Assembly: GCF_041449215.1 (NCBI RefSeq)
Contig: NZ_JBGNFV010000001.1
Coordinates: 4,481,001-4,545,000, forward strand
Length of the DNA: 64,000 nt
Source of the DNA: Roseivirga sp. BDSF3-8
GTDB taxonomy: Bacteria; Bacteroidota; Bacteroidia; Cytophagales; Cyclobacteriaceae
Direction of reading: 5' to 3'
The stretch's first letter is position 1, and every line of letters starts with the position of its first letter. The notes below the pieces were generated by a model that was given only the letters and a program-made list of their open reading frames with translations, did not search any database and was not told the origin of the DNA. Below are positions 25,015-33,864 of this stretch, one piece after another. Made by a program: the position numbers and the translations under genes.

Positions 25015-28000
25015 ATGAAGCACTATCTACTAATTGCCTTCTTTCTGTCGCTGGCGCAGCTAGCTCAGGCTCAAACCGTTAGGGGTACGGTTACTGATTC
25101 TCAGGGAGAAGCGCTACCGGGTGTAAACATCCGGGTTCAGAACACTAGCCGGGGAGCCACCACTGATATCAATGGTGCCTTTTCGCTTAATGCCTCTTCA
25201 AGTGATACCCTGGTATTTAGTTACATAGGGTATGTATCGGAAACCGTTCCGGTGGGTAACCGCTCTACCATCGATGTACGCCTGCTGGAAGACCTGCAGA
25301 CCCTCAGCGAGGTAGTAGTAGTAGGTTATGGTACCTCCACCAAAAAGGAACTGACAGGTGCCGTATCTATTGTAAACTCCGACGCTATCCAGGAGCTGAA
25401 GCCTCAGCGTATAGAGCAGGCGCTTCAGGGCCAGGTACCGGGTATGGTGATTAACAGTGCATCCGGTTCACCAGGTGGCGGACTTAATATCCGTATCCGT
25501 GGACTTAGTACCAATGGAGAGAATGCTCCTCTTGTAGTGGTGGATGGTATCGTATATGATACGGACGGTCTGTCTGCCCTTAACCCTGACGATATCGAGT
25601 CTATCAACGTACTGAAGGACGGTACGGCCGGTATCTACGGTGTGCGCGCCGCCAATGGTGTGATCATCATCGAGACTAAAAGAGGCAGGCGTAACTCCAA
25701 GCCCACCATAAGCCTCAATGGCTACTACGGTGTACAAGAGACCTCGCGTAAACTGGACCTGCTGAATGCCCGCGAGTATGCTATCCTGAAAAATGAAACG
25801 TTTGCCTCAGGTGGCATGGTAGCCCCTTTTACTGATGTTGATGCATTAGGTGAAGGTACTGACTGGCAGGATGAGGTATTCGTAAGTGCCCCTATCCAGA
25901 ATTATAATATGACGGTAACCGGTGGTACGGAAAAGTCTTCGTACTCAGTAGGTGGTTCATTCCTGGATCAGGAAGGTATAGTAGGAGGGGATAAATCAGG
26001 CTACCGCCGTTATAACTTCCGCCTCAACTTCAGCACCGACCTTGCTCCCAAGGTTACGCTGAACAATACGCTACTCTATACAAATGAGAACAGAAGTGTA
26101 TTACCGGAAAACGTTATTTCAAGTGTGTTGTACAACACAATCAATGCTCCTGCGACCACCCCGGTAAGAAATGCAGACGGAACGTATTCCTACATTGAGT
26201 CCATCAATGATGTGATCAACCCGCTGGCGCAGATTGAAAACTCTTTCAATGAAGCCGTAACCAACAAGTTAGTCGGTACACAGGAGATTGTATACGATAT
26301 CTCGGATGCCTTTACCGTAACCGGCCGCGCCGGATATAACTACGCTCTGGTAGATTATAAGCAGTTTAACCCGCTTGTCTATTATGGCTCAGGTAAGCCA
26401 CAGAATACAGCTTTGAATGCCGATCTGGATCCTATTACTACTGAGATTGCGACTGATGTGGAAATCCCGATTCGTAATAGTGTGAACGAATCGATAAGCA
26501 CCTTCTTTAACTATAACCTGGAGGCATTCCTGAACTATAACCAGAAGTTTGGGGAACTACATGGCGTAAAAGCTACCCTGGGTGGTTCTATGTGGGGTGA
26601 ACGTGGTAAAAACCTGAGTGGTACCGCTTATAACGTACCTTATAACAGCAATGAATACGCGGACATCTCAGCCACTGACGGTAGTGATCTGCTGAATAAT
26701 GTGTCGAGCTACCAATTCAGGCAGCGTCTGCAGTCTATATTCCTTAGAGGTGAATATAACTATGCAGACCGCTACATCTTCAGTGCACTGGTAAGACGTG
26801 ATCAGTCAAGCAATTTCGGCCCTAACTATCAGGTGGGATACTTCCCTACCGGTTCGGCTGCGTGGCTGCTTTCAGAAGAAGACTTCTGGACCAGTGATGC
26901 CATTGACTTCGTAAAGTTACGTGCAAGCTTTGGTGTATCGGGTAATGACCAGATTGGTCTGTTCAGATACCGTGGATTGCTTAATGGCGAAGGTGTATAT
27001 CCTTTCAATGACCAGTTGATTACAGGTGTGGCGATCGGTACCCTTGGCAACCCGGATCTTAAGTGGGAGTCTACTGAACAGTTTAATATAGGTAGCGACC
27101 TTACATTGCTGAATGATAGGCTGTCACTGACCCTGGACTACTATGTGAAAACTACCCGTGACCTGCTCTTCCAGCCTGACGTATCCGGTGTACTGGGTGC
27201 TTACGGAGCTGCTGGTAATCCTCCATTTGTGAATGCCGGAACGGTTAGAAACCAAGGGTTTGAGTTTTCTGCCACGTACGGCCAGGAAATCACCCCCAAT
27301 ATCAATTTTAGCGTAGGATATAACCTGACTACTATCGATAACGAGGTAATTGACCTTCCCCAGGGTGTGGAATTCATTGAAACCGGTGCATTCGGTGTAG
27401 GAGGAACGACTTCCAGCCGTATGGAAGTGGGCTACCCCCTTGGCTACTTCTTCGGTTATGAGACGGACGGTGTGTACCAGACGGCTGAGGAAGTAAGCAG
27501 CCGTGGCGTAGACCAGCCGCTTGCCCAGGCCGGAGACCTTCGTTTTGTGGACCAGAATGGTGATGGCGAGGTAAACTTCAGTGATGACTCAGATAAGACC
27601 ATCATTGGTTCTCCCATTCCGGACATGACCATGGGCCTTAACCTGACCCTGAATGTTCACGGATTCGATATTGTGGCTAATATGTACGCTTCTATCGGCA
27701 ACGATATCCTGCGTAACTATGAGCGCCAGCAGCCATATTCAAACCTGCTGGACTACAGACTTGGTCGCTGGACCGGCCCGGGATCAACGAACGAACACCC
27801 CAGGCTGACCACTGAGCTTACCAATAATTACGTAATCTCAGACTACTTTGTGGAAGACGGCTCTTTCCTACGGGTGAAAAACCTGCAGTTGGGCTATACC
27901 CTTCCTGAAAGTATTACCCAAAATATTGGTGCTGAGCAGCTTCGTGTGTATGTATCTGCGACTAACCCCTTTACTTTCACAGAGTATATGGGCTATGATC

Positions 28001-28098
28001 CGGATTTTAACAATGGTAATCCGCTTGCTTCTGGTATAGACTATGGCTTCTATCCCCAGGCAACTATCTACATGGCTGGTTTCAACCTAAAATTCTAA
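25015..28098 (+). CDS. susC: SusC-like TonB-dependent glycan transporter
   Basis: 1027 residues. It has a signal peptide (ending LAQAQ), an N-terminal carboxypeptidase-like domain (VRGTVTDSQGEALPGVNIRV), the TonB-box-like EVVVVGYGT and a plug domain (IRIRGLSTNGENAPLVVVDG, NVLKDGTAGIYGVRAANGV). A long beta-barrel ends in F, as outer-membrane barrels do. It imports oligosaccharides through the outer membrane with its SusD partner, 6 bp downstream. Glycosidase content of the locus points to beta-glucans such as laminarin. Confidence 0.97.
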   Translation: MKHYLLIAFFLSLAQLAQAQTVRGTVTDSQGEALPGVNIRVQNTSRGATTDINGAFSLNASSSDTLVFSYIGYVSETVPVGNRSTIDVRLLEDLQTLSEVVVVGYGTSTKKELTGAVSIVNSDAIQELKPQRIEQALQGQVPGMVINSASGSPGGGLNIRIRGLSTNGENAPLVVVDGIVYDTDGLSALNPDDIESINVLKDGTAGIYGVRAANGVIIIETKRGRRNSKPTISLNGYYGVQETSRKLDLLNAREYAILKNETFASGGMVAPFTDVDALGEGTDWQDEVFVSAPIQNYNMTVTGGTEKSSYSVGGSFLDQEGIVGGDKSGYRRYNFRLNFSTDLAPKVTLNNTLLYTNENRSVLPENVISSVLYNTINAPATTPVRNADGTYSYIESINDVINPLAQIENSFNEAVTNKLVGTQEIVYDISDAFTVTGRAGYNYALVDYKQFNPLVYYGSGKPQNTALNADLDPITTEIATDVEIPIRNSVNESISTFFNYNLEAFLNYNQKFGELHGVKATLGGSMWGERGKNLSGTAYNVPYNSNEYADISATDGSDLLNNVSSYQFRQRLQSIFLRGEYNYADRYIFSALVRRDQSSNFGPNYQVGYFPTGSAAWLLSEEDFWTSDAIDFVKLRASFGVSGNDQIGLFRYRGLLNGEGVYPFNDQLITGVAIGTLGNPDLKWESTEQFNIGSDLTLLNDRLSLTLDYYVKTTRDLLFQPDVSGVLGAYGAAGNPPFVNAGTVRNQGFEFSATYGQEITPNINFSVGYNLTTIDNEVIDLPQGVEFIETGAFGVGGTTSSRMEVGYPLGYFFGYETDGVYQTAEEVSSRGVDQPLAQAGDLRFVDQNGDGEVNFSDDSDKTIIGSPIPDMTMGLNLTLNVHGFDIVANMYASIGNDILRNYERQQPYSNLLDYRLGRWTGPGSTNEHPRLTTELTNNYVISDYFVEDGSFLRVKNLQLGYTLPESITQNIGAEQLRVYVSATNPFTFTEYMGYDPDFNNGNPLASGIDYGFYPQATIYMAGFNLKF

Positions 28099-28104
28099 GC
28101 TGAA

Positions 28105-29574
28105 ATGAGATTTTTATCTAAAACCATACTGATCTTATGTGCGGCTTTGGTGGTGAGTGTAGGGTGTGACTATACGAACATCGATCCGGAGTACACAATA
28201 GATGCAGACAACTACTTCCGTAGTGAAGAAGATTATTACCGCGCACTGACAGGTGCCTATGACCTGCTGCAAACTTCTTACCTGTCTCTTTGGATAGGTG
28301 AGATTGCTTCTGACAACTCCATCGCCGGAGGCGAGAGTGTGACCGATACGGAGGGTCTTCACCAGATAGATAATATGACCCATGGCGGGGTAAACAACGA
28401 GCTTCGCCAGATTTGGAGATGGAACTACGCTGGTATCACCCGCGTGAATTACATTTTTGAACATCAGGATAATGTTGACTTCTCTGGCAAGGAGGAGGTA
28501 TTGGCCCAGGCGCATTTTCTGAGAGCCTACTATTACTTCGAACTGGTAAAGTTCTTTGGTGATGTGCCGGTTATACTTAACGAAAGAATCGGTACAGACG
28601 AAGTAAGCCAACTGGAGCGTACACCGGCATCTGAAGTATATGCTCAGATAGAGCAGGACCTGATGACGGCAGCCGAAAACCTGACCTGGACCGTGGCCGA
28701 TAAAGGTCGCGTGACTAAGGGAGCAGCCCTGGCCCTGTTGGGTAAGGCTTACCTTTACCAGGATAAATTTACCGAGGCAGCCGGCGTGCTGGATCAGGTG
28801 ATCAATGAAGGTCCTTATGACCTTTATGATGACTTTAGTACACTCTTCCGTGTATCCAGTGAAGGAAACGTGGAAACTGTTTTCGATATCCAGTATGTGG
28901 GAGTAGAAGGTGGTGGCTATGAGTGCTTTGTATGCCTTGAGGGCTTTGCCGCAGTTGGCTTCCACGGCATCCGTGGATACGACGGACCTGTTTACTCAGA
29001 CGGTAACAGCTACAACCTGCCCACGCAGGATCTTGTAGATGCTTTTGAACCAGGGGATATCCGCCTGGAGCCTACTATTCTTGACATAGAAGCTTTCGCG
29101 GCCGAGCAGGCAGAGGAAGTGGATTACGTACAGGGTGCAGGCGGGCATACCGGGTATTATAATAATAAATACATGAAGCGTCTTGACGAACTGGGCCAGC
29201 CGGATACGGACCTTACCAGCCCGGTAAATCACCGTGTGATCCGTTTTGCTGATGTATTGCTGATGGCAGCAGAGGCCCATGCGCGTAAGAGCAGCCCTAA
29301 CGAAGCATTGGCTCTTCAATACCTGAATGAGGTACGGGATCGTGCTGATCTGGATCCTGTGAACCTAAGCGGCCAGGTACTTGTAGAAGCTATATGGGAT
29401 GAGCGTCGCGTGGAACTTGCCGGCGAAGGCCATCGCTTCTTTGATCTGGTTAGAACTGGCCAGGCTGAAGCTGAGATCGAAGGCTTCGAAGTGGGTAAGC
29501 ACGAACTATTCCCAATACCCCAGGATGAGATAGACCTGGCTAATGCAGGGTGGCAGCAAAACCCTCGGTACTAA
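28105..29574 (+). CDS. susD: SusD-like glycan-binding lipoprotein
   Basis: 489 residues. The signal peptide ends in the lipobox VVSVGC, followed by the SusD/RagB start with FRSEEDYYRALTGAYDLL. TPR-like helices (AHFLRAYYYFELVKFFGDVP), LLGKAYLYQDKF and the C-terminal WDERRVELAGEGHRFFDLVRTG to LFPIPQDEIDLA motifs are all present. It lies on the cell surface as the lid of the SusC transporter. It is followed after 17 bp by the surface binding protein. Confidence 0.97.
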   Translation: MRFLSKTILILCAALVVSVGCDYTNIDPEYTIDADNYFRSEEDYYRALTGAYDLLQTSYLSLWIGEIASDNSIAGGESVTDTEGLHQIDNMTHGGVNNELRQIWRWNYAGITRVNYIFEHQDNVDFSGKEEVLAQAHFLRAYYYFELVKFFGDVPVILNERIGTDEVSQLERTPASEVYAQIEQDLMTAAENLTWTVADKGRVTKGAALALLGKAYLYQDKFTEAAGVLDQVINEGPYDLYDDFSTLFRVSSEGNVETVFDIQYVGVEGGGYECFVCLEGFAAVGFHGIRGYDGPVYSDGNSYNLPTQDLVDAFEPGDIRLEPTILDIEAFAAEQAEEVDYVQGAGGHTGYYNNKYMKRLDELGQPDTDLTSPVNHRVIRFADVLLMAAEAHARKSSPNEALALQYLNEVRDRADLDPVNLSGQVLVEAIWDERRVELAGEGHRFFDLVRTGQAEAEIEGFEVGKHELFPIPQDEIDLANAGWQQNPRY

Positions 29575-29591
29575 GCATAAAATCTAATTTC

Positions 29592-31604
29592 ATGATAAAA
29601 AATATATATTCATTTCTTCTTATGGCTGGTCTGCTCCTTACGGCAGGCCTGCTCTACAGTTGTCAGGAGGAATTTGACCTCGATGAGGTGCCTCCTACAG
29701 AGGAAGATGCGTTGTTTTCTACAGAACGTGATGCTTCTACAGATAATATCGTGCACTTTACAGCCACCGGAGAAGGGTTTATCAAAACCTGGAATCTGGG
29801 TAATGGACAAACTGGTAAAGGTGAAACTATAACAGGGAGTTACCCTGATGCAGGCACGTATACCGTGACGCTGACCGTGTATAACGGTGGAGGTAGTGCT
29901 TCTCACACTGAGACCATTACTATTGCAGAGGATGATCCAACATTGTTAGATAAGCCTCTTTTCAATGCCCTAACCGGAGGTCCTGATGCTCAGGATGGTA
30001 AGACCTGGGTGATAGACTCTGCCAGCGCCGGACACTTTGGTGTAGGCCCTAACCCCCCGAGTGGACAAGGTAAAGTGCCTGAATGGTATGCTGCCGGCGC
30101 TTTGGAGAAAAGCGGTGGAGGAATGTACGATGATGAGTATATCTTTACCCTGGCCGGTTATGGATTTGAGATGCAGACCAGTGGTAATGTGTATGTTAAT
30201 GCTGAACATACTTCTGATTTCTCAGGAGCTGTTGAGAGCGATGTAGGTGATTACACTGCCCCTTATACTGCACCAGACAACCTGCAGTGGCAGATCACGG
30301 AGACAGAAGGAGAGAATCCAATACTGTCTATCACACAGGGTGGCTTCCTCGGGTATTATACAGGTGTAAATACATACGAGATAGTATCAATCACTGAAGA
30401 TGTGATGGAACTGCGTTTTCTTGATGCGGCAAACGATGGTCTGTCATGGTACATACGCCTGATTCGTGCCGGATATGATCCTACCCAGGGTGGTGGAGGC
30501 GGAGGCGAAGAGCCTGAGGTTACTTACCCTTCATTTCCGCTTACTTTCGAAGAGACCGGAGTAACCTACCTTTGGGGTGATTTTGGTGGCACGGCGGGTA
30601 GCGTCATAGCGAACCCTGATCCATCAGGTATTAATACATCTGATAGCGTAGCTCAACTGGTAAAAAGTGCGGGAGCCGAGACCTGGGCAGGAACGAATAT
30701 ACAGATGGAAAGTCCTATCAATTTTGGTGGTAATCCTGTACTTAGCGTAAAGGTATGGTCACCACGTGCTGGTGTACCTATCCTGCTTAAGCTGGAAGAC
30801 AGCTCATCCAAGCCATCAGAAAGTGACCCTCCGACGATATTTGCCGAAGTTACGGCTACTACTACCGTAGCAAATACCTGGGAGGTACTGACCTTCGATT
30901 ACAGTACCTATGCTGATTTCGATATGGCTAATACCTATGATGCCATCAGTGTATTCTATGATTTTGGTACGGCAGGTGCTGACGAGATTGCCTATATTGA
31001 TGACATCCAGCTTGCTTCAGGAGAATCACAGCCACTCACACTTGCCGACCTGACCGGCGGCGGAACGAAAGCATGGAGGCTGAAGCCTGCTGCAGGTGCT
31101 TTCGGAGTAGGCCCTACGCCTGGTTCTGACGAATGGTATCCTGGTTTTGACGTAGATATATCAGGAGACCGCCCTTGTCTTTTCAATGACCTGTTCATCT
31201 TTCAGGACGGTGGTGTATATGAATACGATGCCCAAGGTGATATTTTCGGTGAAGCCTATATGGGAGTTGAAAATGAAGGCTGCCAGGATGAAGCTAACCT
31301 GAGTGGCACTGATGCTGAGGCCTGGATGAGTGGCTCACATAGCTTCACTTTTAACCCTGCAAGCGGAGGAGACCCTGCTACAATTACCGTAACAGGCACA
31401 GGGGCTTTTATTGTGCTGCCTAAGGCATATAACGGAGGTGAATATAATAATAGCGACAATCCCCCACCTCCTGCCACGGATGGTTCAGTGACTTATACTG
31501 TACTGGACTATACATCAGGTGCAAGTGAGGAACTCTCTCTTACCATAGATGTTACCGGAGACGGTTCTATCTTCTGGTCATTTGTGCTGATACCCAATAG
31601 TTAA
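29592..31604 (+). CDS. Surface glycan-binding lipoprotein: PKD domain plus duplicated modules
   Basis: 670 residues from ATG 29592; an upstream start at 29550 overlaps susD and lacks a signal. Lipobox LLYSCQEE. A PKD domain (about 45-115) is followed by a beta module with WVIDSASAGHFGVGP. A galactose-binding-like CBM comes next (about 310-470: FEETGVTYLWGDFGG to EIAYIDDIQL). A second module begins WRLKPAAGAFGVGP. The repeated W-x-(I/L)-x-FGVGP..EWY pattern shows an internal duplication. Position after SusD suggests a SusE/F-like binding protein for glucan capture. Confidence 0.85.
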   Translation: MIKNIYSFLLMAGLLLTAGLLYSCQEEFDLDEVPPTEEDALFSTERDASTDNIVHFTATGEGFIKTWNLGNGQTGKGETITGSYPDAGTYTVTLTVYNGGGSASHTETITIAEDDPTLLDKPLFNALTGGPDAQDGKTWVIDSASAGHFGVGPNPPSGQGKVPEWYAAGALEKSGGGMYDDEYIFTLAGYGFEMQTSGNVYVNAEHTSDFSGAVESDVGDYTAPYTAPDNLQWQITETEGENPILSITQGGFLGYYTGVNTYEIVSITEDVMELRFLDAANDGLSWYIRLIRAGYDPTQGGGGGGEEPEVTYPSFPLTFEETGVTYLWGDFGGTAGSVIANPDPSGINTSDSVAQLVKSAGAETWAGTNIQMESPINFGGNPVLSVKVWSPRAGVPILLKLEDSSSKPSESDPPTIFAEVTATTTVANTWEVLTFDYSTYADFDMANTYDAISVFYDFGTAGADEIAYIDDIQLASGESQPLTLADLTGGGTKAWRLKPAAGAFGVGPTPGSDEWYPGFDVDISGDRPCLFNDLFIFQDGGVYEYDAQGDIFGEAYMGVENEGCQDEANLSGTDAEAWMSGSHSFTFNPASGGDPATITVTGTGAFIVLPKAYNGGEYNNSDNPPPPATDGSVTYTVLDYTSGASEELSLTIDVTGDGSIFWSFVLIPNS

Positions 31605-31609
31605 TGACC

Positions 31610-31641
31610 AATAGCCGGCCTCATTCCCGGGGCCGGCTATT
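31610..31641. terminator. Strong stem-loop between the binding protein and first GH16
   Basis: AATAGCCGGCC (31610-31620) and GGCCGGCTATT (31631-31641) form a perfect 11-bp stem 5 bp after the stop. No long T run follows, so it may act as a weak terminator or as an mRNA-stabilising element separating the transport genes from the enzymes. Confidence 0.6.
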
Positions 31642-31772
31642 TACTAAATACCCGGACCTGCCATGATGGCAAGCTGCCGGCAGATCTTTGTGAAAAGTCC
31701 TTCAAAGAGGCATACCTAACCTCCATCATATACTGATGCGATATCCAAATCATAATAATCAACATAAGTCTT

Positions 31773-32657
31773 ATGCATAAACTGAATCTATCTTTATTAT
31801 CAAAGTTGTTAGGTATTGCTTTTGTCGTAGGGGCATCAGCATGTAGTACAGACGAAGAGTCACTAACGCCGCAAAATCGTATTGAAGTTGATAATATGGC
31901 AGGTGCTATGGCACCTGATGGTTATATTACCCCCACCAGCTACTCAGGCATGAACTTGGTATGGGCTGATGAGTTTGATGGTAACAGCCTGAACACGTCT
32001 AACTGGTCTTACGAGCTTGGTGATGGTTGCCCTGATCTTTGCGGATGGGGCAATAATGAACTTCAGGTATATAAATCTGAAAATGTATCTGTAGCGAACG
32101 GACACCTGGTGATCGAGGCCCGGGAAGAGCGTACTGGGGCTAAGGCCTATACCAGTGGCCGTATCAAAACAGAAGGAAAGCAGAGCTTTAAGTACGGCCG
32201 GATAGATATTCGTGCTAAAATGCCAAGAGGTAAAGGCATGTGGCCTGCACTCTGGATGCTTGGTGCCAACCACTCTACTGCAGGCTGGCCTGCCAGTGGT
32301 GAGATTGACATCATGGAAATGATCGGTGGAGATGAAAGTACCGTATTGGGTACATGTCACTGGGACCATGACGGACAGTTTGCCAGCTACGGTGGCAACT
32401 ACACTGTTTCAGGTCCTTCTCTGGCGGATGAATTTCATGTATACAGTATTAGCTGGGATGATACCTTCATTCGCTGGTATGTAGATGATATTGAATACCA
32501 TGTGATCGACATCACGCCGGAGCAATTAAGTGAGTTCCAGCAAGAGTTTTTCTTCCTGTTCAATGTAGCAGTAGGAGGTAACCTTGTAGGACGCCCTAAC
32601 AGGAACACCAGCTTCCCTCAGCAAATGATTGTGGATTACGTACGCGTTTTCCAATAA
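31773..32657 (+). CDS. GH16 endo-beta-1,3-glucanase (laminarinase-like) lipoprotein
   Basis: 294 residues. Lipobox-like ASACSTDE. The whole mature part is one GH16 domain: LVWADEFDGNSLNTSNW, CGWGNNELQ, the catalytic motif Glu177-I-Asp179-I-M-Glu182, and the closing DYVRVFQ. Glu177 and Glu182 would be nucleophile and acid/base. The CGWGNNELQ loop and EIDIMEMIG (with the extra Met bulge) fit laminarinases rather than lichenases. It is probably surface-exposed and cuts long beta-glucan chains. Confidence 0.92.
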   Translation: MHKLNLSLLSKLLGIAFVVGASACSTDEESLTPQNRIEVDNMAGAMAPDGYITPTSYSGMNLVWADEFDGNSLNTSNWSYELGDGCPDLCGWGNNELQVYKSENVSVANGHLVIEAREERTGAKAYTSGRIKTEGKQSFKYGRIDIRAKMPRGKGMWPALWMLGANHSTAGWPASGEIDIMEMIGGDESTVLGTCHWDHDGQFASYGGNYTVSGPSLADEFHVYSISWDDTFIRWYVDDIEYHVIDITPEQLSEFQQEFFFLFNVAVGGNLVGRPNRNTSFPQQMIVDYVRVFQ

Positions 32658-32701
32658 GTCAGGCTGGGGATTGCCCTAACTATTAAAGGTTAACCCTTAT
32701 T

Positions 32702-33838
32702 ATGATATCAAAAACACCTGTATTAAATTTTCTATTTGGTTCGTTGTTTCTTCTCGCCGCAGTAGCCTGCGGCGGGGAGGATGACGATTCCCCTTCCCAA
32801 CCTGTAACGGATACCTTTAGCGTAGGTACAGATATAGCCAGTGATGGTTCAGGCACGGTAACCTTCACGGCTACAGGATCTAATATCAGTTATTACGAAT
32901 ACTTTTTCGGAGAGGAAGAAAACGAATCTCCTTATCGCTCGGAAGACGGCACAGCCGTACATACCTATTCAGCTTCGGGCGATTATGATGTGGAGGTACG
33001 TGCACATGGTACTACCGGCGGGTTTACCTCTCAGACGCTGACAGTATCAGTAGTCCGGGACGAGCCTTCAAATGAATATCCTTCCGGCTACTCCACTCCG
33101 GATAGCTATGACGGCATGACGCTCGTTTGGCGTGACGAATTCGAAGGAAATAGCCTGAATACGAATGACTGGATATATGAAATAGGTGATGGCTGCCCTA
33201 ATCTTTGTGGCTGGGGAAATAACGAGCTTCAGTATTACCGCCAGGAAAACACATCCGTACAGGACGGCTATCTAACCATAGAAGCCCGTCAGGAGAATTA
33301 CGGAGGCAGGGCCTACACGTCTTCAAGAATTATAACCCAGGGTAGGCAGAATTTCCAGTATGGCCGTGTAGATATACGTGCCGTATTACCTGAAGGACAA
33401 GGCATCTGGCCTGCTCTATGGATGCTGGGGTCAAACATCAATACGGTAAGCTGGCCGGCTTGTGGTGAGATTGATATCATGGAAATGATTGGCGGCACCG
33501 GAAACCGCGATGCTACTGTACATGGTACCATTCACTGGGACAATAATGGCAGTTACGCTAATTATGGTGGCGACTATTCGTTAACCTCGGGCAAATTCTC
33601 AGATGAGTTTCATGTCTTTTCTATCATCTGGAATGCATCAAGCATTACATGGCTGGTAGATGATGTGGAGTATCATACTGTAGATATTACTCCTGAGGCA
33701 TTGAGTGAATTCAGAGATGAGTTCTTCTTCATATTCAATGTTGCGGTAGGAGGTAACTGGCCTGGTAGTCCGGATGGCTCCACCCAATTTCCACAGCAAA
33801 TGACTGTGGACTACGTACGCATTTTTCAGCAACAATAA
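32702..33838 (+). CDS. PKD-GH16 endo-beta-glucanase lipoprotein
   Basis: 378 residues. Lipobox AAVACGGE. A PKD-like Ig module at about 40-118 (TVTFTATGSNISYYEYFFG to TVSVVRD) is followed by GH16 with Glu256, Asp258 and Glu261 in GEIDIMEMIGG. The catalytic domain is close to the GH16 encoded 45 bp upstream (CGWGNNELQYY, DEFHVFSI, DYVRIFQ), so the two look like a tandem duplication with a gained PKD domain. Surface glucan cleavage is likely. Confidence 0.92.
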   Translation: MISKTPVLNFLFGSLFLLAAVACGGEDDDSPSQPVTDTFSVGTDIASDGSGTVTFTATGSNISYYEYFFGEEENESPYRSEDGTAVHTYSASGDYDVEVRAHGTTGGFTSQTLTVSVVRDEPSNEYPSGYSTPDSYDGMTLVWRDEFEGNSLNTNDWIYEIGDGCPNLCGWGNNELQYYRQENTSVQDGYLTIEARQENYGGRAYTSSRIITQGRQNFQYGRVDIRAVLPEGQGIWPALWMLGSNINTVSWPACGEIDIMEMIGGTGNRDATVHGTIHWDNNGSYANYGGDYSLTSGKFSDEFHVFSIIWNASSITWLVDDVEYHTVDITPEALSEFRDEFFFIFNVAVGGNWPGSPDGSTQFPQQMTVDYVRIFQQQ

Positions 33839-33864
33839 GACGCTAAACCAAAATTTTGAAAGGG

